Assembly (NCBI RefSeq): GCF_947502395.1
Contig: NZ_CANMZM010000002.1
Coordinates: 1 to 64,000, forward strand
Length of the DNA: 64,000 bases
Direction of reading: 5' to 3'
DNA from: an uncultured Erythrobacter sp.
Lineage (GTDB): Bacteria > Pseudomonadota > Alphaproteobacteria > Sphingomonadales > Sphingomonadaceae
Shown here: positions 1 to 9,391 of the stretch, piece by piece
Numbering within the stretch: the first letter of the stretch is position 1
Layout: every line of letters starts with the position of its first letter
Notes under the pieces: model-generated
What the model was told of the DNA's origin: nothing
The model's database searches: none
Seen by the model: only the letters and a program-made list of their open reading frames with translations
Program-made: the position numbers and the translations under genes

Positions 1-288
1 GACTTCGTTTCATCCTCGTCTGACTCCTTCGTGCCAGACTCTAACAAAAATCGGTCACATTCCAGAGGAGCGCGTCAGTCCCGTGACGCGTATTTCGCCT
101 TTTGGCCAGTGCAATGTGACGCCAGTAATCTGCTGCGCCTAACTGCCAAGCCGCCCGGCCGAGACCCATGGATTCCATTATGGCTTTGCTCCCAAAAGAT
201 TCTCTCGACAAGAACCCGCGCTTCGAGACACACAGCGACTGACATCAAATGCGACGGCAATAATCGCGACACATAGTGCTCACCGCAT
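1..288. other. Left flank with no recognisable gene
   Basis: No convincing coding region was found. The short open frames here lack ribosome-binding sites and recognisable protein features. The segment ends at a CTAG tetranucleotide (289-292) that forms one side of the target duplication of the adjacent insertion sequence, so whatever was here was contiguous with 1156 onward before insertion. Confidence 0.5.
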
Positions 289-292
289 CTAG

Positions 293-1151
293 ATCCTGTT
301 GACAAATTGGATTCACAAGTGCTGTGAGATGTGATTCAAGATAGCTTTTGCGGAGGTTATCTTGGCGCGGTTGCTGATGAGGGATGACGAGTGGGCATTC
401 TTTGAGCCTTTTTTGATGGCGGTGCGGGGTCAGGGCGGTCGCCCGGCGTCCAACCATCGCCGTGTGCTCGATGGCATATTCTGGATTGCTCGCACAGGTG
501 CCGCATGGCGCGATCTGCCTGAAGAGTTTGGCAAGTGGTCGAGCGTCTATCGCCAGTTCCGGCGCTGGACGCTGGCAGGGCTGTGGGAGTTGGTGCTCGA
601 TGCCCTCAATGATAGCGGTGCGGTGCCGGACGGCGTGCAGATGATCGACAGCACCGTGATCCGCGCGCACCATCTGGCAGCGGGCGCAAAAGGGGGACTC
701 AAAGACAGGGTTTTGGCCGTTCAAAAGGTGGCTTCACCTCCAAAATACACCTCATTACCCCAAAGATCTCTGGCGCTCACGGCCTCCCTATCCGGGCGGA
801 AGTGACCGGCGGTGAGGTCTCCGACTTCAAGGGCTTCGATGCGCTGGTCGATGATGATCTGGCCGCGGCTCGCATGTTCCTGGCTGATCGAGGCTATGAC
901 AGCGATCATATCCGCAAAACGATCACCGAGCGCGGTGGAACAGCCGTGATCCCGGCCAAGGCCAATCGCAAACAGCCGGTGGCGCATGACACCGTCACCT
1001 ACGCCCTGCGGAATCGGATCGAGCGATGCTTTGCCAAGCTCAAATGCTCACGCCGTCTCGCCACCCGATACGACAAAACATCAGCACGCTATCTCGGCTT
1101 CATACATATCGCCGCAACACGCCTCTGGATAAATCAATTTGTCAACAAGGC
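293..1151 (+). mobile_element. IS5-family insertion sequence (IS427-like), apparently intact
   Basis: The element is about 859 bp. Imperfect terminal inverted repeats share the core TGTTGACAAATTG: the left repeat is about 293-313 and the right about 1131-1151 on the other strand. Both ends are flanked by CTAG (289-292 and 1152-1155), which fits the short YTAR-type duplications of IS5 elements. It carries one transposase split over two frames. Both ends and the DDE residues are present, so the copy may be active. The family assignment rests on transposase sequence and layout; the subgroup is less certain. Confidence 0.85.
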
Positions 1152-1155
1152 CTAG
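362..1155 (+). CDS. IS5-family DDE transposase made by a -1 frameshift (OrfA/OrfB)
   Basis: This is a cut-and-paste type DDE transposase of about 264 residues when the two frames are joined. The first frame starts at a TTG (362) with a GGAGG box five bases upstream and carries the N-terminal DUF4096-like part and the first catalytic Asp (MIDSTVIRAHH). Zero-frame reading ends at 805 in a nonsense tail. Slipping -1 at the AAAAGGGGG run (688-696) restores the family sequence through GGFTSKIH into the second frame, which carries the second Asp (DRGYDSDHIR) and the catalytic Glu (NRIERCFAKLK). The stop codon TAG (1153-1155) lies outside the element, in the CTAG target duplication. A real mutation rather than programmed slippage is possible but less likely given the slippery run. 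Confidence 0.85.
688..696 (+). promoter_or_regulatory. Slippery A4G5 run for transposase frameshifting
   Basis: The run AAAAGGGGG lies exactly where the family protein sequence switches from the OrfA frame to the OrfB frame by -1. IS5 members of the IS427 group are known to use such runs; that this one is functional is inferred. Confidence 0.65.
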
Positions 1156-1529
1156 ACCAGACCTGTGCACTGTATGCATGATTACCCGCAGATTGTGCAG
1201 ACAGTATCTGATCAAGAAATCTCCGATCTGCCCAGAAACATGGCCTCCGCCGCTTTCGATCGCTGGCACAAAAGCCACTCGCCAATTCAAACGCCAATAA
1301 CCAATGATTGAGGGCCACAAGTCCATTTCAGATCAAGCAAGGAATCATGAAAATGGCTGCAAAGGTGACGTCCAGAAATTACTAAGAACTCAAAAGAGAG
1401 TTTGTTTCCTGCACTCCTGGCGCTTGGAGTTTCAAGGCGTATTTCTGAAGGCTTGACGCTATTGAACTTTAACACCATAGCGAGCACCGCCTGTTGCTGC
1501 TCTTTACGACGGCCTGATAGAGGATTCCA
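1156..1529. other. Intergenic stretch without a supported gene
   Basis: About 370 AT-richer bases separate the insertion sequence from the methyltransferase gene. No coding frame with family resemblance or a ribosome-binding site was seen, and no clear terminator or repeat. It presumably holds the promoter of the gene at 1530. Confidence 0.4.
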
Positions 1530-2186
1530 ATGAACTTTAACGCTGACTTTTTTACCAAGAACTTCAACGAGCTACAATCGCACATCTCCTCGATGTCATC
1601 TGGTTATCCTCTAAACTATCAAAGGGTTGATCAGAAAACGGAGCCTGTGATCGATGCATTGCCACACTTTAGAGGGTCCAAGGTTCTTGAAGTTGGGAGC
1701 AACTTTGGAATGTATTCACTTCTCATGAGCCCAATTGCCAAGCGAGTTACCGCGCTAGAGTTGGATCAAGACAATATCGAGATTAGCCACAAGTTCCGCC
1801 GGTTTTTTGAAGGCAAAGGCTGCAAATTTGAGAATCTGCAATTCTATCAACAGACAGCGAGATCTGTTGTAGATCACGACTATGACGCACTTTTGTTGAC
1901 TCTTGTTCTTTACCATTTGAACAATGATGAAATCTCAATCTTGTTGAAGGATGCCAAAGAAAAAGCTTCGAAGATAATCATCCAGTGCAGGCCTGCTCGG
2001 ATGATCAAAGTGAACGACGGATCACTCAAGAGCCACGTCAGCAAAACAAACCTTTACAACGGCTTATGTGATATCGCGTCGAATATCCAGTTTCTCGAGA
2101 ATATTGGAATGACGAGGATCAAAATCGTGGTGAACGAGAACATGCTCGGCAACGAAGTATTTCCAGTTTTGATCAGCGAGCGCTGA
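1530..2186 (+). CDS. Class I SAM-dependent methyltransferase
   Basis: This 218-residue protein is predicted to transfer a methyl group from S-adenosylmethionine. The SAM-binding motif I is clear at about residues 51-61 (VLEVGSNFGMYS), followed by an acidic strand end (ALELDQDN, about residue 78) and a later LLLTLVLYHL strand. The acceptor cannot be told. It directly precedes a kinase-fold gene and lies next to gmd/fcl, which hints at modification of a surface glycan or nucleotide sugar. Base composition is lower in GC than the catabolic genes downstream, and an insertion sequence lies just upstream, so acquisition by transfer is possible. Confidence 0.7.
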   Translation: MNFNADFFTKNFNELQSHISSMSSGYPLNYQRVDQKTEPVIDALPHFRGSKVLEVGSNFGMYSLLMSPIAKRVTALELDQDNIEISHKFRRFFEGKGCKFENLQFYQQTARSVVDHDYDALLLTLVLYHLNNDEISILLKDAKEKASKIIIQCRPARMIKVNDGSLKSHVSKTNLYNGLCDIASNIQFLENIGMTRIKIVVNENMLGNEVFPVLISER

Positions 2187-2187
2187 C

Positions 2188-2748
2188 TTGAAACTCTCCG
2201 ACATCGATTTTACGCGCCTGCGCAACATGACAAGCGACGATCGATGGGGCGCAGACACTCCTCGTGATCGTCACGTTTATTGTGATGACACCTATTGGTA
2301 TAAGGTTTGGGGCCCGGATTACCTAGCGAAGTCTGGCTGCTTTTACGGAAATCAATACAAGCTCCTTGGTGACATTAAAGAGCCGCATGGTTTCGCAGTT
2401 GGCTTTTTTTCTGAGAACATTGCTTCTGCGTTTGTCAGCTATATCTATGACGAAAATGAAAAAGTGAGAGGATACGTTACCCGAGCAGGGACTATGTCCC
2501 AAGTCATTCCAAATGACTTTGTGGAAGCCGTGTTTAACGCTTGCGTGAGAAGCGGATGGGTCTTTTCTGACCTAGGTTGGAAGAACGTCATCACGGTAGA
2601 TGGACGTCCTTCACTAATCGATTTTGACAGCCATTTGGCTTCCTTAGCGCATTTGGATTTGGAGTTCGAAGAGGCTTCAGGTGCTCTGCGCCCTCACGTC
2701 GCGCCCCGTTTCCGAAAGCTCTTACGATCATATTTTGACGATCAGTGA
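2188..2748 (+). CDS. Kinase-fold protein, phosphotransferase-like
   Basis: The 186-residue protein carries the C-lobe signature of the eukaryotic-like/aminoglycoside phosphotransferase fold: a catalytic-loop equivalent FSDLGWKNV (Asp and Asn, about residues 130-138) and a metal-binding IDFDS motif (about 149-153). The N-lobe is short, as in LPS core kinases of the WaaY/RfaY type. The chosen start is a TTG one base after the methyltransferase stop; an ATG at 2227 is an alternative that would remove 13 residues. The tight spacing suggests co-transcription with the methyltransferase. A role in phosphorylating a glycan is inferred from the neighbouring GDP-fucose genes. Confidence 0.55.
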   Translation: MKLSDIDFTRLRNMTSDDRWGADTPRDRHVYCDDTYWYKVWGPDYLAKSGCFYGNQYKLLGDIKEPHGFAVGFFSENIASAFVSYIYDENEKVRGYVTRAGTMSQVIPNDFVEAVFNACVRSGWVFSDLGWKNVITVDGRPSLIDFDSHLASLAHLDLEFEEASGALRPHVAPRFRKLLRSYFDDQ

Positions 2749-2810
2749 GTTGCAGCAACCCAAGTGGCCTGCGAGTCACTTGACCATACCCTCGACCACC
2801 TCAAGGCACC

Positions 2811-3782
2811 TTACCCACGTAGATCGGCGTGGTTGTCCAAGAACCAGCGATAGGTTCCTTCAACTCCCTGATCCAACTCGATCTGGGCGCCCCAACCCAT
2901 CTTCGATAAGCGCCCAACATCCATCAGTTTTTGCTTCGTTCCATCGGGCTTGCTGGGATCTGTCTTTATCTCTCCCGTGAAGCCCGTCACCTTGGCAACA
3001 AGGTGCGCCAACTCCAGGATAGAGACATCCTTGCCGCAGCCAACATTGATGTGGCTGAGCATTTTTTGCGTGTTCGCTTCATAGGTCTCGCGAGGTAGAT
3101 CAAGCACAAACAAGGACGCTTCCGCCATGTCATCAACATGGAGAAACTCACGTCGAGGACTTCCCGTCCCCCAGATCACAACCTCATCAAAGGAGGCCTC
3201 CTTCGCTTCGTGAAACCGTCGGATCAGCGCGGGGAGAACGTGGCTATTCTCAGGATGGAAGTTGTCACCAGGTCCATAGAGGTTTGTCGGCATGACCGAG
3301 CGAAAATCCGTGCCGTGCTGGCGATTGTAGCTCTCGCAAAGTTTAATCCCTGCGATCTTCGCTATGGCATAAGGTTCGTTGGTGGGTTCAAGAACGCCCG
3401 TGAGCAGGGAGTCCTCGCGCATGGGCTGCGGAATGCCCTTGGGGTAGATGCATGAAGAACCCAGGAAAAGCAGGCGCCTGACACCTGCTTCGAACCCCTG
3501 TTGGATGGTGTTCGCCTGCATCATCAGATTGTCGTAGATGAAGTCTGCAGGATAGGTGTTGTTGGCATAAATGCCGCCCACACGCGCTGCTGCCAATATG
3601 ATCACATCGGGGCGCTCTTCTAGCATGAAGTCAGCAACAGCGGCCTGATTTATGAGATCGAGCTGATTGCGATCCCGCGTGATCAGTTCAATGTCTTCAC
3701 CCGCCGCATTGCGTGCTTCGAGCTTTCGAAGAATAGCACTTCCCACCATGCCCTTGTGGCCTGCGACAAAGATCTTAGTCAT
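2811..3782 (-). CDS. fcl: GDP-L-fucose synthase
   Basis: This cytoplasmic short-chain dehydrogenase/reductase-type enzyme epimerises and reduces GDP-4-keto-6-deoxy-D-mannose to GDP-L-fucose with NADPH. The 323 residues match the family length. The Rossmann motif GHKGMVGSA is at residues 8-16. The catalytic set is visible as Ser109/110, Cys111, Tyr138 and Lys142 (YAIAK), with the SCIYP and [11 protein letters not shown] family motifs. It follows gmd by seven bases on the same strand, the usual gmd-fcl operon, so the pair supplies GDP-L-fucose for exopolysaccharide or O-antigen. Confidence 0.95.
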   Translation of the reverse strand: MTKIFVAGHKGMVGSAILRKLEARNAAGEDIELITRDRNQLDLINQAAVADFMLEERPDVIILAAARVGGIYANNTYPADFIYDNLMMQANTIQQGFEAGVRRLLFLGSSCIYPKGIPQPMREDSLLTGVLEPTNEPYAIAKIAGIKLCESYNRQHGTDFRSVMPTNLYGPGDNFHPENSHVLPALIRRFHEAKEASFDEVVIWGTGSPRREFLHVDDMAEASLFVLDLPRETYEANTQKMLSHINVGCGKDVSILELAHLVAKVTGFTGEIKTDPSKPDGTKQKLMDVGRLSKMGWGAQIELDQGVEGTYRWFLDNHADLRG

Positions 3783-3789
3783 GGCGTGA

Positions 3790-4911
3790 TTAGCTCTCTA
3801 GACTGACTGGCAGCTCAAGCCCATGCGACTTCAGCAAGGCATGACGTTTCGCCTCTTTGAGGTCAGCGGCCACCATCTCAGCACACATTTCCTGAGCGGA
3901 AATCTCAGGCTCCCAGCCAAGCAGATTGTGCGCCTTTGTGGGATCACCTAGAAGAGTCTCTACCTCGGCTGGCCTGAAATACCGTGGGTCAATCTTCATG
4001 ATAACGTCGCCAACTTTGAGCGCCGGAGCCTCATCGCCCTCAATCGAAGACACTGTTGCAACCTCTTCGAGGCCTTCCCCGCTGAACTCTAGTGCGATGC
4101 CAAGTTCTTTTGCCGACCAATGAATAAACTCACGCACAGAATATTGCTTTCCGGTGGCGATCACGAAGTCGTCAGGTTCGTCCTGTTGCAGCATCATCCA
4201 CTGCATACGAACATAATCATGGGCATGGCCCCAATCGCGCAATGCGTCGATGTTACCCATGTAGAGGCACTTTTCGAGGCCTAGAGCAATATTCGCAAGA
4301 CCGCGGGTGATCTTGCGGGTAACAAAGGTTTCGCCACGTCTAGGACTCTCGTGATTAAACAGAATCCCATTGCAGGCATACATGCCGTAGGCTTGCCTAT
4401 AGTTGACTGTGATCCAGTAGGAATAGAGCTTTGCCACGGCATAGGGCGAGCGAGGATAGAAAGGGGTCGTCTCTTTTTGCGGGACTTCCTGAACAAGACC
4501 ATAAAGTTCTGATGTGGATGCCTGATAGAAACGGGTCTTTTTTTCAAGGCCCAGAAACCTGATCGCTTCAAGCAGGCGCAGAGTTCCAATTGCATCCACG
4601 TCGGCAGTGTACTCGGGCGATTCGAAACTTACCGCGACATGGGATTGAGCCGCCAGATTGTAGACTTCGTGGGGCTCTGTTTCCTTAATGATCCTGGTCA
4701 GATTGGATGTATCGGTCAGATCTCCATAGTGGAGCGTCAACTTGGAATTGGGTTCATGGGGATCTTGGTAGATATGATCTATGCGCTGCGTATTAAATGA
4801 CGAAGCGCGGCGCTTAATACCATGGACCTCGTAGCCCTGCTCCAAAAGAAACTGAGCAAGGTATGAACCATCTTGCCCAGTGATACCTGTAATAAGTGCG
4901 CGTTTAGTCAT
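3790..4911 (-). CDS. gmd: GDP-mannose 4,6-dehydratase
   Basis: It converts GDP-D-mannose to GDP-4-keto-6-deoxy-D-mannose, the first step to GDP-L-fucose. The 373 residues are of full family length. The NADP-binding motif GITGQDGSY is at residues 9-17, the catalytic Thr-Ser-Glu stretch (STSELYG) around 132-138, and Tyr157/Lys161 in [22 protein letters not shown] is the family's conserved segment. The start is an ATG, and fcl follows seven bases after the stop. The 5' region (4912-5280) is shared with the divergent B12 riboswitch operon. Confidence 0.95.
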   Translation of the reverse strand: MTKRALITGITGQDGSYLAQFLLEQGYEVHGIKRRASSFNTQRIDHIYQDPHEPNSKLTLHYGDLTDTSNLTRIIKETEPHEVYNLAAQSHVAVSFESPEYTADVDAIGTLRLLEAIRFLGLEKKTRFYQASTSELYGLVQEVPQKETTPFYPRSPYAVAKLYSYWITVNYRQAYGMYACNGILFNHESPRRGETFVTRKITRGLANIALGLEKCLYMGNIDALRDWGHAHDYVRMQWMMLQQDEPDDFVIATGKQYSVREFIHWSAKELGIALEFSGEGLEEVATVSSIEGDEAPALKVGDVIMKIDPRYFRPAEVETLLGDPTKAHNLLGWEPEISAQEMCAEMVAADLKEAKRHALLKSHGLELPVSLES

Positions 4912-5280
4912 GTATTATCGTGTACCTTCTAGGAAAACTCGACGCGTGCCGTTGTGCCCTACCGATTTGCAAACTGGTTCAGGCTTGGTTCTCCATTTCC
5001 CGACCCCGGTCTCAAAGACGAATGTCTCCCAGTTTGATCGCAATTGGTCATTTTGACATGACGGGTTGGCATAGGGGACTATTTCTTCTCGAAACTCACA
5101 TCGCCATAGCCTTGCCGTAGAATACGTCCACCCCCCTTTTTTATCATTTTTTTGCTCAACTGTTTCTATGCTCTGCAATCAAATCCATCGGAATTGGCCA
5201 GTTCTCTTCATCGAGAGCGAATTGACTTACGCACATCCCTCGCTTAGCGCGGCTGCAGATGGTGCGGACGATGCAACACG
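4912..5280. other. Divergent intergenic region between gmd and the B12 operon
   Basis: About 370 bases without a supported gene. It contains a C6T7 run and a poly-T stretch near 5132-5155 and must hold the gmd promoter (minus strand) and the promoter of the riboswitch transcript (plus strand). TTGACT at 5222-5227 could be a -35 box for the latter, though the matching -10 is weak. Confidence 0.4.
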
Positions 5281-5460
5281 CATTGCTCGCTAAGAGGGAA
5301 GCCGGTGCGCTTTGACGAGCAAATCCGGCGCTGTGCCCGCAACTGTGAGCTGGGAGCCCTGAACTACTTATGTCACTGGCGATGACCTTTGGGTCGAAGC
5401 TGGGAAGACAGTTCAGTCGCGTTGATCAGTGAGCCAGGAGACCTGCCATCGCGTCGTTCG
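5281..5460 (+). ncRNA. Cobalamin riboswitch
   Basis: The leader shows the conserved blocks of the adenosylcobalamin riboswitch in order: GGGAAGCCGGTG (5296-5307), AAATCCGGCGCTGTGCCCGC with AACTGTGAGC (about 5321-5350), CACTGG (5374-5379), GGGAAGAC (5402-5409), and the B12 box AGCCAGGAGACCTGCC (5432-5447). It lies 170-350 bases upstream of a BtuB-type receptor gene, so binding of cobalamin should switch off the uptake operon. The expression platform in 5461-5631 was not resolved; a hairpin masking the TTG start is as plausible as a terminator. Confidence 0.93.
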
Positions 5461-5631
5461 TCCGGGGCCGGGTTCAGCCTTGCGGGACAGGAAAGCTCTT
5501 TTTCCGAAGTAGCGGCAGTTCGATGGCCATTTTCCTTGGTCGTGCGCGTTTTGGCGTGCGCGATCGGGCCACTGTCTATTGCGCCGCCTGAAGGCAGGAA
5601 ACCTTGACGCGGAAAAACTCTGGATATCACA

Positions 5632-7566
5632 TTGATAAAACGAAACTTTTATCTTGCAGCCGCGTCAGCTCTCGCGCTGCCATCACCTCCTCTCATGGCT
5701 CAGACCACCGATCGGCAGGGCGGCGAAACCACCGAATCTGCTGACATTGTTGTCACCGCCAACCGCACCGCGCGTGCGCTTTCACAAGTCGGCGAGTCAG
5801 TCACGGTGATCACCGAGGATCAGATTGTTGAACGCCAGTCCAGTGAAGTAATTGATCTTCTGCGTACCGTCCCAGGCGTCACTTTCAACCGCAATGGCGG
5901 CATTGGCACAGCAGCTGGTGTGTCCATCCGCGGCGCGCAGAGCGTTCAAACCGTTGTCCTGATCGACGGAATCAAACTCAATGACCCATCCACCATCGGG
6001 GCAGGTTTTGATTTTGGCCCGCTTCTCACCGGCAACATCTCCCGCGTGGAGGTGGTGCGCGGCTCGCAATCGGTGCTCTACGGAAATGAGGCGATCGGAG
6101 GGGTGGTCAATCTTCTAACGCGAGAACCAACAGACGAATTAGGGGTCTTCGCAAGAGCTGAATATGGCGGGCGCGACACGGCGGAGCTTGTAGGAAATGT
6201 CTCTGGGCGCCTTGGCCCAGTCGCCGCTAGTCTTGGCGGCACCTACTTCACAACGGACGGCATCTCCGCCTTTAACGAGAAGCTCGGCGGCGCTGAAACA
6301 GACGGGTTTGAAAGCATCGGCTTCAACGGGAAGATCGATGTGGCGCTTGCCGACAATGTGTCACTCGATCTGCGCGGCTTTTATGCCGATGGGGAGACGG
6401 AGATCGATGGTTTCGCTCCTCCTACTTTTGCCTTTGGCGACACCAACGAAGTGTCCAACCGAGAGGACTTTGTGGGCTACGTCGGCCTTAACGGCTCATT
6501 CCTCAATGGTCGTTTCCGCAATCGCCTGGGCTTTGCCTACACCGACATCAGCCGGGACAATGTCAATCTTGATACAGATTTCGTCACCTTCGATGGCAAT
6601 GGTGAGAACCGTCGCTACGAATATCAGGGCGTGTTCGACGCGGCCAAGGACATACAAGCCGTCTTTGGTGCCGAACGCGAGGAATCAGAATTCTCCTCAT
6701 CGAGCTTTGGCGCGTCACCAACCACAGCGGAGGTCTCGCTCAACTCCTTCTATGGACAAGTCAACGCGCTTCCCTTTGAAGGCCTCTCGCTCACCGGCGG
6801 CGTTCGCTATGACGATCATGAGACCTTTGGCAGCGAAGCCACTTTAGCTGGAAGTGGAGCCTTCACACCCAATGGCGGCGATACGGTAATGCGCGCACGC
6901 TATGGCGAAGGGTTCAAGGCCCCATCGCTGTTCCAGCAGTTCAGCAATTTCGGCAATCCGAACCTCGATGCCGAAGAATCGCAGAGCTGGGACGTGGGCA
7001 TTACCCACCGATTCCTAGAAGATCGCGCAGAAGTTGGCGTCACCTACTTCAACCGCGATGGCACTGACGAACTTACCTTTGTGAGTTGCGTCGACAACCC
7101 AATCGCTGCATGCAACGATCCGGCGAACCCAAGGCCCTTTGGCACCTATCAGAACACTGACAGCGTCTCCACCGATGGGTGGGAATTTGAGATCGCACTC
7201 CAACCAGTCGATGGGTTTGACGTTTCTCTAAACTACTCGATTATCGACGCGTTTGACGACACCACCGGCAATCGGCTTGCGCGTCGGGCTGAGGAAACCG
7301 CCAGTCTTGTCGCAGACTACCGCACGAGGAGCGGCTTCAGCGTAGGCGCAACCGTCCTGATCGTGGGTGACAGTTTTGACAACGTTGCCAATACAATTGA
7401 AAACGATGGCTATGTGGTGGCCGACCTTCGCGCGAGCTTCGGCATCACGGAGAACCTAGAAGTGTTTGGCCGGATCGAGAATGTGACCGACGAGGACTAC
7501 GAGACCATATTCCAATTCGGCCAACCAGGCCGCGCTGTCTTTGGTGGCGTGCGTTATCGGATGTGA
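5632..7566 (+). CDS. btuB: TonB-dependent vitamin B12 receptor
   Basis: This outer-membrane beta-barrel of 644 residues imports cobalamin using TonB energy. It has an N-terminal signal peptide ending near LPSPPLMAQ, a TonB-box-like segment (ADIVVTANR, about 38-46), a plug domain (IEQ-type VITEDQI through GGVVNLLTREP), and a barrel closing with FGGVRYRM. The start is a TTG at 5632; the next in-frame ATG (about 5695) would remove the signal peptide. The cobalamin riboswitch upstream and btuFCD downstream identify the substrate. It overlaps or abuts btuF. Confidence 0.93.
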   Translation: MIKRNFYLAAASALALPSPPLMAQTTDRQGGETTESADIVVTANRTARALSQVGESVTVITEDQIVERQSSEVIDLLRTVPGVTFNRNGGIGTAAGVSIRGAQSVQTVVLIDGIKLNDPSTIGAGFDFGPLLTGNISRVEVVRGSQSVLYGNEAIGGVVNLLTREPTDELGVFARAEYGGRDTAELVGNVSGRLGPVAASLGGTYFTTDGISAFNEKLGGAETDGFESIGFNGKIDVALADNVSLDLRGFYADGETEIDGFAPPTFAFGDTNEVSNREDFVGYVGLNGSFLNGRFRNRLGFAYTDISRDNVNLDTDFVTFDGNGENRRYEYQGVFDAAKDIQAVFGAEREESEFSSSSFGASPTTAEVSLNSFYGQVNALPFEGLSLTGGVRYDDHETFGSEATLAGSGAFTPNGGDTVMRARYGEGFKAPSLFQQFSNFGNPNLDAEESQSWDVGITHRFLEDRAEVGVTYFNRDGTDELTFVSCVDNPIAACNDPANPRPFGTYQNTDSVSTDGWEFEIALQPVDGFDVSLNYSIIDAFDDTTGNRLARRAEETASLVADYRTRSGFSVGATVLIVGDSFDNVANTIENDGYVVADLRASFGITENLEVFGRIENVTDEDYETIFQFGQPGRAVFGGVRYRM

Positions 7567-8417
7567 TGCGCTTTGCACCGATCCTTGCAGGCTCGCTAAG
7601 CCTTTCACTTCTTGCCTGTTCTTCAATTGAGGAGCAGGAGCCGAGTGTGCCGCAAGGATCGGTCGAGCCTCAGCGGATCATTAGCCTCGATTATTGCGCG
7701 GACCAGTACGTGTTGCGCTTTGCGGATCGGGAGGACATCCTCGCGCTCTCCATCGATGCAGACAAGCGCTTCTCTTACCTGCGCGAAGAGGCAAAGGGCC
7801 TCCGTAAGGTCCGTCCGCGTGCGGCCGATGTGCTGGCATTGGAGCCTGATCTGATCGTGCGCTCCTATGGTGGCGGTCCAAACGTCACCAGCTTTATGGA
7901 GCGAGCCGGGGTTCCGATTGTGCAGATCGGCTTTCCACAAGACATCAATGAGGTGCGCTCAGAGATTGAGCGTATCGGCAAGGCGCTTGGCCAGCCTGGA
8001 GAAGCGCGCGGAGTGATCGCCGAGTTTGATCGCCGGCTCGCCGCGCTCACAAAGCCCAGGGGCGGCGAGCCAAATGCGCTCTACATGACACCGGGCGGTG
8101 TGACGGCAGGGAGCGGAACGCTCATCCACGAGCTAATGACGGCGGCCGGCTTGTACAATTTTCAGTCTCAGCCCGGGTGGAACCCCATTCCGCTTGAAAG
8201 ACTCGCCTATGAGCGCCCGGAATTGGTGGTCGCTGCCTTCTTCGAGAGCAAGGCGAATGACCTCAAGAATTGGAGCGCAACTCGCCACCCAATCGCGAAG
8301 GCGCAGTTAGAAGAACTGCCCATTGCCTCCCTTGATGGCGCATGGACTTCGTGCGGGGGCTGGTTCCTGATCGAAGCGATTGAGAAAATGTCCAAGGCTG
8401 GGAGAGATGCGTCTTGA
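7563..8417 (+). CDS. btuF: Cobalamin-binding periplasmic lipoprotein
   Basis: The 284-residue protein is the substrate-binding component of the B12 ABC transporter (Peripla_BP_2/BtuF fold). A lipobox (SLLAC, Cys about 19) predicts a lipid anchor. The typical RIISLDYCADQYVL start of the mature domain and the later GSGTLIHELMTAAG segment fit BtuF-like proteins. The first codon is GTG at 7563 overlapping the btuB stop; an ATG at 7566 is an equally good start. The gene runs by a four-base overlap into btuC. Confidence 0.88.
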   Translation: MMRFAPILAGSLSLSLLACSSIEEQEPSVPQGSVEPQRIISLDYCADQYVLRFADREDILALSIDADKRFSYLREEAKGLRKVRPRAADVLALEPDLIVRSYGGGPNVTSFMERAGVPIVQIGFPQDINEVRSEIERIGKALGQPGEARGVIAEFDRRLAALTKPRGGEPNALYMTPGGVTAGSGTLIHELMTAAGLYNFQSQPGWNPIPLERLAYERPELVVAAFFESKANDLKNWSATRHPIAKAQLEELPIASLDGAWTSCGGWFLIEAIEKMSKAGRDAS

Positions 8418-9391
8418 GCCGACTCTCCCTTTTCTTGGCGCTCGGCCTGATTGCAACGATTGTGCTCTCGCTGCTGCTTGGCTCGGTGCCTTTGCCGCTC
8501 GACCGAGTTCTCAGCGCACTGGCATTTCAGGCTAGTGTAGGCGATCAATTGGTCGTCTGGGACATTCGTCTACCGCGCAGCCTCGCCGCTGCATTGGTGG
8601 GGGCGGCCCTGGGAATGAGCGGGGCGGCCTTGCAGGGCCTCTTGCGCAATCCATTGGCGGAGCCCGGCATTCTGGGGGTCTCCGCAACCGCGGCGCTGTT
8701 TGCCAGTTGCACGCTCTATTTCGGCCTGACTTCCAGCGTGCCCTTCGCGCTCCCCCTGGCTGCTGTTGCAGGGGCGCTTGTTGCAACACTGGTGGTTGCT
8801 GCTGCTGCGCTTCGCACCCAATCCGTGGTGACTCTCATCCTGATCGGCGTTGGTCTGTCGAGTTTTTCCGCCGCGCTAATGGCGCTGCTTATGAATTTGG
8901 CACCCAATCCCTTCAGCCTCGCTGATATGGTCAATTGGATGTTAGGCACAGTGGCCAATCGCAGCATGGAAGACCTTTTGCTTGCGGCACCCTTCGCTCT
9001 CGCTGGAATGATGGTGCTGTTTGTGTCGAGACGCGGGCTTGCTGCCCTCGCTCTCGGTGAGGAAACGGCGGCAGGTCTGGGCCTCGATCTCACCAAGCAG
9101 CGGCTTGCGATTATCTTGGGCGCTGGCCTTGCAACCGGCGCAGCAGTCGCCCTCGCCGGAGCCATAGGATTTGTCGGCATTGTCGCGCCGCACCTCGTGC
9201 GGCCATTGGTGCGCTATGATGCGTCGCGCTTGCTTGTTCCTTCTGCCCTGCTGGGAGCGCTCCTTCTGGTCCTCGCAGATATCGGGGTCCGGGTTCTCCC
9301 TACCGATTTTGAGATGAAACTCGGCGTGGTGGCTTCGCTGATCGGTGCGCCGATCTTCATTTGGATCGCAGCGCGAAGGAGGCTTGCATGA
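8414..9391 (+). CDS. btuC: Cobalamin ABC transporter permease (FecCD family)
   Basis: This inner-membrane permease of 325 residues has the roughly ten hydrophobic segments of the FecCD/BtuC family. The family motifs are visible: LPRSLAAALVGAALGMSGA with LQGLLRNPLAEPGILGVS (about 55-90), and GFVGIVAPHLVRPLV (about 255), the coupling-helix region contacting the ATPase. It starts at TTG 8414, overlapping the btuF stop (TTGA), and ends in an ATGA overlap with btuD, so translation is probably coupled. Confidence 0.92.
   Translation: MSRLSLFLALGLIATIVLSLLLGSVPLPLDRVLSALAFQASVGDQLVVWDIRLPRSLAAALVGAALGMSGAALQGLLRNPLAEPGILGVSATAALFASCTLYFGLTSSVPFALPLAAVAGALVATLVVAAAALRTQSVVTLILIGVGLSSFSAALMALLMNLAPNPFSLADMVNWMLGTVANRSMEDLLLAAPFALAGMMVLFVSRRGLAALALGEETAAGLGLDLTKQRLAIILGAGLATGAAVALAGAIGFVGIVAPHLVRPLVRYDASRLLVPSALLGALLLVLADIGVRVLPTDFEMKLGVVASLIGAPIFIWIAARRRLA

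Noticed and set aside
5389-5607. Short open frame within the B12 leader
   Set aside because: It overlaps the conserved blocks of the cobalamin riboswitch and has no ribosome-binding site.
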